From assembly GCA_003116995.1 (NCBI GenBank), contig BDSL01000152.1, positions 1-64,000 on the forward strand: a stretch of DNA of 64,000 nucleotides, given 5' to 3'. Both the position numbers and the translations under genes were made by a program. This DNA comes from Yamagishiella unicocca (lineage: Eukaryota > Chlorophyta > Chlorophyceae > Chlamydomonadales > Volvocaceae). Below, piece by piece: positions 1 to 12,520 of the stretch. Each line of letters opens with the position of its first letter. Positions within the stretch are counted from its first letter, which is position 1. The notes under the pieces are model-generated. The model saw only the letters and a list, made by a program, of their open reading frames with translations, did not search any database and had not been told where the DNA came from.

Positions 1-26
1 TAACCAGCAGCAACGCGGACTACCTT

Positions 27-325
27 CTCTGTATCCGTCCTGGTCACCTAGGGCCAACATGCCCATCACGCTTGCACATGTTCACGCAGTGGCAAAGCCC
101 CGCCGTGCGCTCTGCACCAAATCATTCTCGACCAGTTGGAATGGGACTGCCCGTTCGTCCCTGGGCTGCTCAGTGTCCTCACAAATCTTAGGTACCGACG
201 AATGTTCAAGAGGAAATGGCGTTGAAAAACGCCGTCATCCTGTTGTGGAATCTGAATCCCCTGTACCGGTACTACCTTATTTCCATCTGGCGCTTGCCCA
301 GTCGAATCCTTGCAACTCATGGTCA
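27..325 (-). repeat. Dispersed repeat family, segment P, copy 1
   Basis: Read on the minus strand, this segment matches 20115-20386 on the plus strand over its whole length with many substitutions and small indels. Shared stretches include GACTGGGCAAGCGCCAG, GAACATGTGCAAGCG and GATGGGCATGTTG. The similarity is at DNA level and no convincing protein domain is seen. Together with segment Q (1862-2240) it probably belongs to one transposable-element family that recurs at 20-22 kb. The class of element is unknown. Confidence 0.7.
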
Positions 326-1536
326 TCGTTGCAACACGCACAGTGGTATCGACAACAATTCTGCCCGTGGACCTGCCAGCTGCACGGTGGCCTCTACGGT
401 AGGACCGACTCACGCGACAGCTGCAGTGTGTCCCACGTGCTGTTTTCGGACGGCATAGCCTGTATTCGAATGCGCCTTGCAAAGCTGACAAACCGTTTGA
501 TGAGATACGCCACGCGCTAGCGTGCCATGCCTAACCTCCGCCTCACCTCATAGCTCCAGTAGCTGTGACTCCGCGACTCAGTCGCTGCTCGCCGTCCCCA
601 GCGTCCCTGCAACCTGTGGGATGTGCAAGGCCCATGGCAGCACTTCACAGGACCGGCTCGCACACACTGCCTCCCAACGCGCCGCGGCCCCCTGGTTCTT
701 CCCACCAGGACTACAGCATAGCGCAGCTACTCAAAGCGAGTGACCCTGCGGATCGCACCATGGATGGCGTACACATCCGCCAAGAGATGGACCTGTGAGG
801 AGGTTGCGGCGGTTGTTATTTTGTGGTGATATGGATTTGGAGAGGGTGGGCGAAATGGCGATGAGGCGGAGGACATAGGCAGGGTGTGGACACAAGACCA
901 CCCGGGACTCCTCCCCTGCACGGCGGACGGTTCCTCAGAACCAATTATTCCTCCATCCGCACCATGACCACCTTCCTGGACCTGTTCTCCGACACCACCA
1001 CCACCTACGGCACTATCGGCACCCACAACCTCGCCTAGGGCCCCGGTGGCCACCGCCTCACCGGGACTCCAACTCCGGCGCAGCACTGCCCGGCCGTACC
1101 TGCGCCGCAACTCTGAGCTTGAACCCGAACATGCTCTGGATCCGCGCGATATCGCACTTGGATCCGTCCGAAATGGAGGCCCGCGCAGAAAGCGCACGCC
1201 CCCGCCCCAAGCAGCGCCTCCTGGCCCTGCTCCACACTAACAACTGTGATCTTTCGCAGGGCAAGCAGGCACGTTAAGCGCAAGGATAAGGGTTCCCACT
1301 CCAGGGGTGTTCTACGACACATGTCGCACCCGAGTACCCTGGCCGCGAAAGCCTCTGCATGGCAGCCCCACACCGGCGTCACATCTGGCGATACGCGGCT
1401 CCTCCAGCATGTCAACCCCGACGCCCCCCCCCGCAGCCCCCTCACCTTTCCGCACCCGGCGGCCCCCCAGTCGTGTGTGCACACAATGTGCGGCCTGGAC
1501 TGAAGCGACTGCTATGAGGCCATCGAAGTGTAGTAT
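326..1536. other. No gene recognised
   Basis: Several open frames of about 150 codons overlap on both strands, but none has a recognisable domain or a consistent splice structure. It lies between the P and Q repeat segments and is probably the interior of the same decayed element. Confidence 0.4.
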
Positions 1537-1580
1537 GACGAGGTGGCCGAGCGGTCTAAGGCGCTAGTTTCAGGACTACA
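1537..1580 (+). pseudogene. 5' fragment of a tRNA-Leu(CAG)-like sequence
   Basis: The sequence begins GACGAGGTGGCCGAGCGGTC and continues TAAGGCGCTAGTTTCAGGA, which resembles the acceptor 5' strand, D arm (internal promoter A box, TGGCCGAGCGG) and anticodon arm of a eukaryotic tRNA-Leu with anticodon CAG. The anticodon stem is one base short, and no variable arm, T arm (B box, GGTTCGAATCC-like) or 3' acceptor strand follows. It is therefore a truncated tRNA copy or the head of a tRNA-derived SINE, not a working tRNA gene. Confidence 0.6.
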
Positions 1581-1861
1581 TGGTACAGTATAAGGAAGGA
1601 AACCTACTAGTCCGTCCTCATCAGCTCAGGAGAGGGCTTTTGGCAAGGCTGAGGCGTCGAGCGGCCCAACCATGGGCCCGAAGGTGCTGTCCACGGCCGG
1701 GCTCAGAAGGGGATGTAGATGAGGCATACCTGGCAGCAAGTTCGGCAATTCAGGCAGCTTCGAAATGTAAGGGTCGGGTAATAGTGGGATACAGGCTACA
1801 AGGGTGGCAGGGCACGGCGACTCGCAGCAGGCTCGCAACGTGCCGCCATGAAGCGCGCTGG

Positions 1862-2240
1862 GCTGGGGATTGTGGGAGCACGGTTTGTCCGAACGCAGAC
1901 GTCCGCAGCCACCAGCGTGGCCCTGATAACCCTTGGAACCAGCACAAATTCGAAGCTGCCGTTGGTTGGCACCATTGTTGTGACGAGAGCCAGGTCCTCG
2001 CGCAGCAGGTCCACTTGCTGGTATTCGAATGCCTTTCGCGCCATCCGACCGTCCGCCGACCGCAGCACAGCAGCCTGCTGCTGTCGCCTCCACGAGAGAA
2101 CCTAGTGGTCGTGTCCTTCCCAATCTTGCTGCAAGATGCAGGCAGCGCAGAAAGGTATGCAAAAGTATTCCTACGCTACCTTTCTACTTCTTCCACCAGC
2201 CAAGAGAAAGCAGGCGGGCATCGTACTCTCGTTTGGTTGT
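1862..2240 (+). repeat. Dispersed repeat family, segment Q, copy 1
   Basis: This segment is similar to the reverse complement of 21650-22050. Shared blocks include CGAACGCAGACG, the region around GTTGGTTGGCA, CTTGCTGGTATTCG, and the tail TTGCT-CAAGATGCAGGCAGCG. The same conceptual reading frame stays similar between copies (for example RTQTSAATSVALITLGTS here against RTQTPATTSGALITFGTS there). That could reflect an old coding stretch, or simply uniform divergence of a non-coding repeat. Confidence 0.7.
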
Positions 2241-2363
2241 GGTATTCAAGTTTTGGTTTCAACCAAGGTTGCCTGGTTTATAAGCAATCCAAGATGCGCC
2301 AACTACAAGGCCTGTGGAAGCTCACGGCACGGCGACAGAAGACTATATTGTGTAGATATTTAG

Positions 2364-5300
2364 CATATACTCAGACTAACATATTGCATTTAATTATTTT
2401 ACTGGCGTGCCGCATGCGCACTGGACGGTTAGACTTCCGGTCATTACCCGGTGAACGACACAGTCATGAAGTTCCTCCTCGCAGACTATTCAAGACGTCA
2501 AATCGCAAACAATTCAAGGCATAGATTCGCATGACGGATCAATATTGCTTCGTAACGTGACAGCCGGGCAGCCGCACAGGCGGGTGCTGCTGGTGCGCAT
2601 GTTGGCGGTGCTGACGGCCAACCGGGTGGCGAACGAGGACCCGTGGGTCCACTTCGCACCGCTGCTAGCTGCTGGCGCTGCTGGGCCTGGTGGAAGCGGT
2701 GGACGTGTGGCTGACGTCGGGGCTGCCCTCACCGTGTGGTGTCAGCGGCGTCGGTGGCGGGCCGAGCTGGGCCGAGTCTCCTCACGCTGGGTGTCAGGAA
2801 CGATGCCCGCGATGCCGTGGCGGCGTCTTGGGTGCTATCGTCCTGGCTGCTTTGCGCGGTGGCAAACTGGTTGGGCAAACCAGCAGGTCGATGCAGACGG
2901 CCATGCGCGGCGCTGTTGATGTTACCGCTGTTGCCGGTAACTGGTAACTTGGCCCCGCCGGCAGCGGTGTCTGCATGCAGTGTGGCCGGCACAGGCACAG
3001 CTGGTAGATAGCCCAGGCAGCCCCGGCGTTTGAGGTAGGCGGCGCACGCAGGGGGCTCAGGTAACACGCACAGGAAGCTCAGCAGGCACCTGTAATCGTT
3101 CAGGCGGCGGCAGCGCACGCGGACGGATACAGGCCGTGCACGTGGGCAGAAGTAAGGCGGCGGCGCAAACAGCGCGGGCAGCAATATATTTTGCTGCCGC
3201 GGGCGGGCATCACCTGCTAGAACCCGTAAATGGACGTACGCATTGCACGGCATTTTTTGGTGCTGTGTGTTGGGGGCGCGGACGTAATAGCGTATCGATC
3301 CTCGGGGCACGCTTTGGGGTTTGGGTTTACCACTGCATGTACGCGCCCTGTACCAAGTTGCATGTCGAACGGCCGCCGTTGCCTTTCATGGTTGGCAGGT
3401 TGGGGCTGCGGCGCCCCTCAGGGCCTGGCCTGCACCCCGCCTGCAGGCCAGGCAATGGCCAGACAATGGCCAGGCAATGGCGGAGGGACGTGCGGACTTG
3501 ACAGCGTATCGACTCTTGCGGCGCGCTTTGGAGGTCGGGAGGTACCACATTACCTCCGGTAGCACAGAGCGTTCGATGCAACGCTATACGTGCGGAACTG
3601 GCATTGTTTGCCTAGCGCCTAGCAACTGCTCTGTATATATGATTGCGAATGTACTGTCCGCGATAAGTACCCGGTATGGGTACCCACGGGCGTGTGGCTT
3701 TCCTTGCGTACGGGCTGTGCTGAAACTGTGCCGGAACATTGCAAATCTTTCACGGCCTACAACGTTAGCAGTAGTGGCATTATACGAAATAAATATAGTG
3801 CTGCCTATCGATATCAACAGGTCATGCGTTGCGTTAAACGCGATTCGCGTTGCCAGCAAAATTGGCACCTGGGCTCCTTTTTCTTTGTGCGGCCCTTGGA
3901 TTGTGATACTCTCCGTCATTTTATCACCAATCAATATTATTATACGCCGCTATGTGAACTTCTGCAAGCGGCGCGGCAAACACCGCCGACCCGAACCCCC
4001 GCACCACAGGGTGACTACGACGACCCACGGGTCGCGGCCACGTGCGGGATCATCGACAGGCGGGCCGACCAGGAGGCTGCTGAACTAGTAATTGTCGGAA
4101 CTAATGGGGACATGCGTCAGACCCCAGCAGCGGTGGTGCTCTCGCCGCTCATGCGCCCCGGAAAGAGGTTACGGCTGACTCAGGGAACGGCGGGGAAAGT
4201 GGTGTGGAACTGGCGGCTAAGCCGCGATACCTAAACGGATTTCGGGGGGGCCGGGTCATGACGCGAGCTTAAACGGACGCCCTTCGATCCGCATGATTGT
4301 TCAGGGATTAAGGCTGCCGTTGCAACTGTCCTACTGGCACGCTTTGCAGGGCATTTTAGGGTAAGCAGGGTGATGGCGGTGCACGGCGGTGCGGCCCCGG
4401 CCAAGCATGGCCCTCTCGTTGGCATTTATTGCAATTAGATGCATGGATTCGTTGTCGGCAGCATGATGACCTTCGAGGTTCGGCATGGCACATAGGCATG
4501 CATAGCTGCCAAGGGCTAGTTGGGGTCGCAGACGCCGCCGTCGGCCTGAATTGTTACAATAGGTCCTCACCCCGCCGTTGATGCGGGATGTGTACGCTTG
4601 GATTGCCTCCGAGGCTCGCTGCCGGCACTTGGCGTGGTGGTGGAAGATCGAAGCTTTCCAGTTGATAGGGTCAAATTCTGTATACATCTTGTAATGAAAC
4701 CGTCACGCCATTTTTCAGTGGCATTGTGGCAGCTCTGGGCTGGTAGGTATTGGTTGGTCTACGTCGCTCTCGTTCGCTCCCTGCCTTTCTTCGGTTAGGT
4801 TTGCGGAGGGTCGGTGTTCTGTGTTGCAGGCTTGTAGCGTGTTACACGTTGTGAAATTGTTGTCGCAATTGGGATCTGGGCTTTCCTTAAGGGCCTTGAC
4901 GAACCTACACAATGGAACATACATCTGCATGGCAGTGGCGGTCACCTCAGTTACACCTTGCTTCCAGCGCGCCAAGCGCTGCCAAGCGTGAAGTAAGTAT
5001 GGCATAAGGGAAGAAGTAAGTTCCAAAGCCGCTGTGAGACGCTTTTTCCCTGGACCGCGAGAACTTGCCGCGAGGGTCAGGGTCAGTATGCAATATTCCG
5101 CCGACATATACTGTTTTGCATTGTCATGCGTAAATACGGCTCATATGGTTAGGATGAAGCCTTGGCCCTGAGATCCATCGTCATCTCGCAGCTGTCGCCG
5201 TACAATGGCAACAGTTCCTCAGACATACAGTCGCACCTGTTCTAAGGTGGGTTATGTATGTAGGAATAGAGGAATGACATTATGAAGTTGTTCGCGCTAT

Positions 5301-6312
5301 CTAATGATTTCGTTTAAGGTAACCTGAACACGGAATTCTGCCTTGCCCATCTGCAGGCCCTCCGACTCAGCAGCAACCTTTCAAGATGTTACGACAGAAG
5401 TCCTTGCAGCTACTTTGGCTTCATTCCGGATGGAGGTGCGCTTGTTCGACGTCTTGCACACTCCGATCCTGCCCGGTGGGAGTGAGTACCTACCCTTCGA
5501 CTAGGCTTAACCTGTTGACACTGCATGGGTGCAATTGGTTTATATTTGTGGATTTCTGCTGCTTCGCTCGTTAGCATGCTACCGTTGTAAAGGCAAACAG
5601 GCTATGGCGTACGCTGACGTCGGCTCATCTTTGCTGGTTCGTTCGTTACTGCAGGTGCAATACTTCTGCAGGTACAATACTTCTACTGGCACAAATTACG
5701 ATGAAACTACGCCACGGCGGCCGATAGGCGGTGTGATTGCTCGGACCTTCAGGTGCCTTCATCAGCCTCAAGGTCTTGACTCATTACATAATTAATGTCT
5801 TTCGGCTGTTGATGCTATCCAAAGCCCATATCACGAGAGGCTCAACTCGCAGTCGAAAACGCGGCTCTGGGATGACCTTCGTTTGGCCTGTGCTTGCCAT
5901 GCTGCTGGACCATGCCCCAATGCAGCAACAGTACACTGAGTGTTGTTCAGTGCTTGTGCAGATGTTCAGTTGGCGACACGTCATTTGTAATGTTCGTTGG
6001 CAGCGCCCCTACCTTCGGCTCGTTGGCCATGGCTGGGTTGCTTGCTGTGTTCGTTTCCAAACGTCAGCCCGCGTGCGAATCGTGGTAACGTTCCCCTCGT
6101 AGTTCCCTTTCTTTCCACAGCACATACAGCGTTGAACGCGGGTGCAAAGATCGCATTATTTTGTTACGTACGTACCTCGCTGTCAGTCCGATTGCTGATT
6201 CCTGGTTTCCTCTTCCATCGCTTTCGCCCTTCCTTCCACAGGACATACAGCGTACATGGAATACCTGGCTTGGCGTACGCACGACAGCATTGATCACACG
6301 TGCCGCCAGTCG
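2364..6312. other. Intergenic, no gene recognised
   Basis: Open frames of 100-255 codons occur on both strands, but none shows a domain, a signal peptide or chained exons. GC content is uneven, with AT-richer sequence around 3.6-4.0 and 5.2-6.3 kb. The only repeat noted is a short 11-bp tandem at about 3450-3482 (AATGGCCAGAC type, three units). Confidence 0.4.
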
Positions 6313-7818
6313 CTCAGAGAAGCTGTAGGTCGGGGACGGAGTTAGGATAGTTGTTAGTTAGTTATTGCCGGTACCTAGCTCTATATCTGCTGACCAGTTC
6401 CTCATTTCAACCCTGCTGCCTCCTTTCCAATATCCCTTCCGTTTCTGTTGCCACTTTACAGCCGTCACCCGCCTCTGCCCAGCCCAGTGCCGCCGGCGGA
6501 TCCACAGCAGCTTAACATAACGGCCACATCACTACCGACGACCGAGCCGCTGCCAGGCCCGCTTCCCGCCGACGAGATCTGCTGCCGCCCCGAAGCCGCC
6601 GTCGCACGCACCGTCCAGCCCTATCCTACGCCGTCCCTTTGATTGGGAGCAAGGTGCGTTTCTGCAGTGCTTGCCAGATCGGTGCGTTGGTTGTGTTAGT
6701 TGAGGTATCGGAGCAAGGCAATCGCCGTAACATGGCTGGTAGGTCGTCATGCATAGCCACACCGTACGCAGCTTCAAAGGCTTCGACACGTACACAGATA
6801 CGGTGGCATGCGTTCTGATGGCTTGCTCGCACCGCGTGCGGGTGCGTGCCGTGGATCGATCGGGCGGGGCAAGATATCTGCTGCACTGTTCAGCCAGCAC
6901 TTCAGCAGCCGCCAGCCAACCAGCACTACTACTTCAGCCTGTCAGCCATCCGTACAGCAGCAGCCGTCATCAGCTAGCTTCCTTGCAGCAGTAAGCCAGC
7001 CTGCGGTGCAGCGGTGGTCTTGCCCCGCCCTTCGTCCCGGCGTACCCGCAATCGGTTCCAAGCCACCGTTGTCGTGAAACCATCGTTGCCGTAACGAACT
7101 TGCATATCCTGCTGCTTTAGTTTTAGCGTTCCCCATGGCTCAATATATGTACCAATGTCGCTACATGCATACGATGGCTGCAATACTGCCGCTGACTACT
7201 GCTGCATGCCCCTACCTCCATCCTCCGTTTTCGCCCTCCCGCCTACATCGCCCGAGGCCTCCCGCCGTACGGCACCTGCACCCCGGACGGACGGAGGGAC
7301 CACTACTACTGCGACGATCTGTGTCTGCAAGGGCGGGCGCGCGGGTGACCTTCGCCACCGCCGTGTTCCGTCATACGTGGCTGCCCACCCGCGGCATGCC
7401 CATCTGCTGGTGAGCATCTACAGGGTAAGGTATGTAGGTGCGGGTCCTGATGATGAGGGGCAGAATCCCAACAGCGCAGAGTAGTATTATACGCACATAG
7501 TTGCTTGAAAGCGAGCGAGCTTGTATCCGGCGGTAAGTAACTTCGGTTCGTTGCACAGTCATCAAATATTAATTTTCTTAGTCATCCTCATTATCGGTGT
7601 CCCGCAGGTACCTACGATCCAAGGAAGCTCCGCACTTCGGGAACGAACCTACGTTGGCTACTTGCGTGGGCAGCAAGTAGGCGGCTGCATGCCGCCGCCG
7701 TACTTTATAGCCACCGCCGCGCGCTTCTAGACAGCAACCGTACGTGCCTCTGGCTGAATTTCCTCCATCAACTCCAGTCACCGAACTCGCCGCGGCCCTG
7801 CATTATTTACGTGCGGGC

Positions 7819-7893
7819 ACGACAACAGGCGCGTGTGGCAGGCACGTACGACAACAGACGCGTGTGGCAGACACGTACGACAACAGGCGCGCA
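7819..7893 (+). repeat. 29-bp tandem repeat inside the duplication
   Basis: Two full units and one partial unit of a 29-bp sequence containing ACGACAACAGGCGCGTGTGG are followed by diverged sequence. The same array occurs in the second duplicated copy starting at 11260. Confidence 0.8.
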
Positions 7894-8329
7894 GGCACGG
7901 CGTAGGCTCGCTACTCCAACCGCGAGGGGTTCCTGCTTACTTGCTTGGCAGTCTAACTACGTACTGCTTGACCATTTACATGGTAAGGTATGTAGGAGCG
8001 GGTCCTGGTTGTGGGGCTGCTGGATGAGGGAGGTGTTGCCAGCTTAGGGGGGTCACTTCATCACGCACGTGGGTTGGAATTCGACGCTGGAACATGACGC
8101 CAATAATCAACACGCGCTGACGCTGTCCTCATACATCCATAATTGCGCCCGCAACAGGAAAGTAGTATGGCGGCGGGCGGCAGCTGCCGGTGCCGTACAG
8201 TAGCTACTTGACTGCTGACATGCCTCTGCGCTGTTCAGCCAGCACTTCAGCCGCCGCCAGCCAACCAGCACTTCAGCCTGTCAGCCATTCGTACGGCAGC
8301 AGCCATCATCGGCTACCGCTGCCATCCCC

Positions 8330-9655
8330 GCCGCCGTCTCCCTCACCGCCGCCGTCTTCTTCACCCTCGCCGCCGCCAGAGCCGCCGTTGCCGCCTCCAT
8401 CACCGTCGCCGCCTCCTTCACCTCCTCGACCTCCATCGCCACCGTCGCCGCCATCACCACCATCACCGCCTCCATCGCCGCCTCCGCCGCCGTCGCCGCC
8501 GCCAGAGCCGCCCTCTCCCTCACCACCGCCATCCCTTCCGCCGTCTCCTTCACTGCCGCCATCACCACCATCGCCGCCACCGTCGCCGCCATCTCCACCA
8601 TCACCGCCTCCATCACCGCCTCCGCCGCCGTCGCCGCCGTTGCCGCTGCCGGAGCCGCCCGCTCCCTCAGGGCCGCCGTCCTTTTCACCACATCCGTCGC
8701 CACCCTCGCCGCCCCCAGAGCCGCCGTCGCCGCCTCCATCACCGTCGCCGCCTCCTTCACCTCCTCAACCTCCCTCACCACCATCGCCGCCACCGTCGCC
8801 GCCATCACCACCATCACCGCCTCCATCGCCGCCTCCGCCGCCGTCACCACCGTCGCCGCCGCCGGAGCCGCCCGATCCCTCACCGCTGCCGTCTTCTTCA
8901 CCGCCGCCTCCATCACCGTCGACGCCTCCTTCACCTCCTCAACCTCCCTCACCACCATCGCCGCCACCGTCGCCGCCATCACCACCATCACCGCCTCCAT
9001 CGCCGCCTCCGCCGCCGTCGCTGCCGCCAGAGCCGCCCTCTCCCTCACCACCGCCATCCCCCCCGCCGTCTCCTTCACCGCCGCCATCACCACCATCGCC
9101 GCCACCGTCGCCGCCATCGCCGCCGCCATCCATCACCACCTCCATCGCCGCCGCCGCCGCCGCCGCCATCTCCGCCGCCGCCGTCGCCGCCGCCGGACGG
9201 AGCCGCCCGCTCCCTCACCGCTGCCGTCTTCTTCACCGCCGCCTCCATCACCGTCGACGCCTCCTTCACCTCCTCAACCTCCCTCACCACCATCGCCGCC
9301 ACCGTCGCCGCCATCACCACCATCACCGCCTCCATCGCCGCCTCCGCCGCCGTCGCCGCCGCCAGAGCCGCCCTCTCACTCACCACCGCCATCCCCCGCC
9401 GTCTCCTTCACCGCCGCCATCACCACCATCACCGCCTCCATCGCCGCCTCCGGCGCCGTCGCCGCCGTCGCCGCCGCCGGAGCCGCCCGCTCCCTCACTG
9501 CCGCCGTCTTCTTCACCCTCGCCGCCGCCAGAGCCGCCGTTACGTTGCCACCTCCATCACCGTCGCCGCCTCCTTCACCTCCTCGACCTCCATCGCCACC
9601 GTCGCCGCCATCACCACCATCACCGCCTCCATCGCCACCGCCGGGAGCGAGGCTG
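8330..9655 (+). repeat. Ser/Pro-codon tandem array (SPPP type) with higher-order structure
   Basis: About 1.3 kb consists of CCGCCGTCGCCGCCATCACC-like triplet units. In one frame it reads as repeated SPPPSPP and PPEPP motifs like those of hydroxyproline-rich wall glycoproteins (pherophorin/VSP type). Blocks of several hundred bases recur, each with an AGAGCCGCC landmark. An open frame covers 8190-9752, but the Ser-Pro reading is lost at about 9130 (it becomes Ala-, then Arg/His-rich) and returns near 9400, so the array is not kept as one clean Ser-Pro domain. The second copy of the duplication has only about 65 bp of this array. I treat it as an unstable microsatellite-like array. A real wall-protein exon cannot be excluded. 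Confidence 0.85.
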
Positions 9656-9752
9656 GCCTTTTTTCCTGCAGGCCGGCAGGGTACGATCGGGCGCTGGCGG
9701 CGCTGGACAGCTGGCGCTCATCATCAGCGTGCTTGAGGTAGGCCTCGCCTGA

Positions 9753-11886
9753 CTCAGAGAAGCTGTAGGTCGGGGACGGAGTTAGGATAGTTGTTAGTTA
9801 GTTATTGCCGGTACCTAGCTCTATCTGCTGACCAGTTCCTCATTTCAGCCCTGCTGCCTCCTTTCCGATATCCCTTCCGTTCCTGTTGCCACTTTACAGC
9901 CATCACCCGCCTCTGCCCAGCCCAGCGCCGCCGGCGGATCCACAGCAGCTTAACATAACGGCCACATCACTACCGACGACCGAGCCGCTGCCAGGCCCGC
10001 TTCCCGCCGACGAGATCTGGCGCCCCGAAGCCGCCGTCGCACGCACCGTCCAGCCCTATCCTACGCCGTCCCTTTGATTGGGAGCAAGGTGCGTTTCTGC
10101 AGTGCTTGCCAGATCGGTGCGTTGGTTGTGTTAGTTGAGGTATCGGAGCAAGGCAATCGCCGTAACATGGCTGGTAGGTCGTCATGCATAGCCACACCGT
10201 ACGCAGCTTCAAAGGCTTCGACACGTTCACAGATACGGCGGGTGGCATGCGTTCTGATGACTTGCTCGCACCGCGTGCGGGTGCGTGCCGTGGATCGATC
10301 GGGCGGGGCAAGATATCTGCTGCACTGTTCAGCCAGCACTTCAGCAGCCGCCAGCCAACCAGCACTACTACTTCAGCCTGTCAGCCATCCGTACAGCAGC
10401 AGCCGTCATCAGCTAGCTTCCTTGCAGCAGCAGTAAGCCAGCCTGCGGTGCAGCGGTGGTCTTGCCCCGCCCTTCGTCCCGGCGTACCCGCAATCGGTTC
10501 CAAGCCACCGTTGTCGTGAAACCACCGTTGCCGTAACTTGCATATCCTGCTGCTTTAGTTTTAGCGTTCCCCATGGCTCAATATATGTACCAATGTCGCT
10601 ACATGCATACGATGGCTGGAATACTACTGCCGCTGACTACTGCTGCATGCCCCTACCTCCGTCCTCCGTTTTCGCCCTCCCGCCTACATCGCCCGAGGCC
10701 TCCCGCCGTACGGCACCTGCACCCCGGACGGACGGAGGGACCACTACTACTGCGACGATCTGTGTCTGCAAGGGCGGGCGCGCGGGTGACCTTCGCCGCC
10801 GCCGTGTTCCGTCATACGTGGCTGCCCACCCGCGGCATGCCCATCTGCTGGTGAGCATCTACAGGGTAAGGTATGTAGGTGCGGGTCCTGATGATGAGGG
10901 GCAGAATCCCAACAGCGCAGAGTAGTATTATACGCACATAGTTGCTTGAAAGCGAGCGAGCTTGTATCCGGCGGTAAGTAACTTCGGTTCGTTGCACAGT
11001 CATCAAATATTAATTTTCTTAGTCATCCTCATTATCGGTGTCCCGCAGGTACCTACGATCCAAGGAAGCTCCGCACTTCGGGAACGAACCTACGTTGGCT
11101 ACTTGCGTGGGCAGCAAGTAAGCGGCTGCATGCCGCCGCCGTACTTTATAGCCACCGCCGCGCGCTTCTAGACAGCAACCGTACGTGCCTCTGGCTGAAT
11201 TTCCTCCATCAACTCCAGTCACCGAACTCGCCGCGGCCCTGCATTATTTACGTGCGGGCACGACAACAGGCGCGTGTGGCAGGCACGTACGACAACAGAC
11301 GCGTGTGGCAGACACGTACGACAACAGGCGCACAGGCACGGCGTAGGCTCGCTACTCCAACCGCGAGGGGTTCCTGCTTACTTGCTTGGCAGTCTAACTA
11401 CGTACTGCTTGACCATTTACATGGTAAGGTATGTAGGAGCGGGTCCTGGTTGTGGGGCTGCTGGATGAGGGAGGTGTTGCCAGCTTAAGGGGGTTCACTT
11501 CATCACGCACGTGGGTTGGAATTCGACGCTGGAACATGACGCCAATAATCAACACGCGCTGACGCTGTCCTCGTTCATCCATAATTGCGCCCGCAACAGG
11601 AAAGTAGTATGGCGGCGGGCGGCAGCTGCCGGTGCCGTACAGTAGATGCCGCCACTAGCTACTTGACTGCTGACATGCCTCTGCGCTGTTCAGCCAGCAC
11701 TTCAGCCGCCGCCAGCCAACCAGCACTTATCAGCCAGTCAGCGATTCGTACGGCAGCAGCCGTCATCGGCTACCGCTGCCATCCCCGCCGCCATCACCGC
11801 CGCCATCGCCGCCGCCGCCGCCGTCGCCGCCGCCGCCGCTGGCGGCGCTGGACAGCTGGCGCTCATCATCAGCGTGCTTGAGGTAG
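9753..11886 (+). repeat. Large tandem duplication, copy 2 (2134 bp, short array)
   Basis: This is a head-to-tail copy of 6313-9752 lacking about 1.3 kb, essentially all of the Ser/Pro array, which is reduced to roughly 11775-11840. All other landmarks are present in the same order, including the 29-bp tandem at 11260 and the closing sequence at 11842-11886. Confidence 0.9.
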
Positions 11887-12450
11887 CGTGAGCTGTTACC
11901 TAGTTGTGGCCGTTCCTTGTAACCCTGTCACGTGTTACTCCCCTCCGTTCGCGCACCTCCCCCTCCCTACACAGGCTTTCCTCACAACCCCCGGCCCGCC
12001 ATCGCGCCAGTCTCTGTACGACAATCGATCATTGGCTTCTGGTGCGACCCGCGGCTAGGGGGCGGTGGCGCGGCGGGCGGCTAGCGATGGGACTGACCGA
12101 GTTAGCAAACCTGTTGATTGTGTAGTAATTGCAGTGTCGGTGTCCTGCACGGGCGATGGTGGTCCTGTCGTCATGGGGGGAGCGGTCGTGGGCACAATGG
12201 CACGGTGAATATTGACCACGCACATCACCAGCATTGGGTATTCGAGTGTGGCCCAACAAATGGACGGTCCCGCCGGCATTATGGAATGTGTACTTGGTGT
12301 CTGCGCTTGATTGCGTTTAAGTATGTTTGCACCGGTCTGAGCGGTTGTCGGTTTGTGTGCTTGCGCCACCGCACGTCGAGCCCTGCCTGCCTGCCTGCTG
12401 GCCCGGCGGTGATACCAGCAGTCGTAGTAGTAGTAGTACGTAGGAACATT

Positions 12451-12520
12451 ATTACAGTGGGCCCCAGACCGTGAGGCATGGCCATCAGGTAGAACGTACG
12501 CCGACCGCTGAACAAGGCAA
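12451..12520 (+). repeat. Short dispersed repeat, copy A
   Basis: It opens ATTACAGTGGGCCCCAGACC and continues GGCCATCAGG, then GCCGACCGCTGAA. It aligns with 14330-14400 and with the reverse complement of 13481-13547. The internal part also resembles 45061-45105. Confidence 0.6.

Larger units (their letters stand above)
6313..9752 (+). repeat. Large tandem duplication, copy 1 (3440 bp, with expanded Ser/Pro array)
   Basis: Both copies begin CTCAGAGAAGCTGTAGGTCG and end in the shared tail TGGACAGCTGGCGCTCATCA followed by GCGTGCTTGAGGTA. Outside the proline-codon array they differ by a few percent or less (scattered substitutions plus 2-3-bp indels), so the duplication is recent. Internal sub-repeats exist: a block of about 90 bp at 6885-6973 recurs at 8232-8320, and GGTAAGGTATGTAGG occurs near 7425 and 7983. 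No functional protein is assigned. Confidence 0.9.

Noticed and set aside
8281..9392. Minus-strand Ala/Met/Val-rich frames of 100-282 codons
   Set aside because: Antisense shadow of the CCG/TCA triplet array; no start context, domain or splice evidence.
8190..9752. 520-codon Ser-Pro-rich frame as a pherophorin-like gene
   Set aside because: The Ser-Pro reading breaks into Ala- and Arg/His-rich sequence at about 9130, no signal peptide or globular domain flanks it, and the near-identical second copy lacks the array. Kept only as a repeat.
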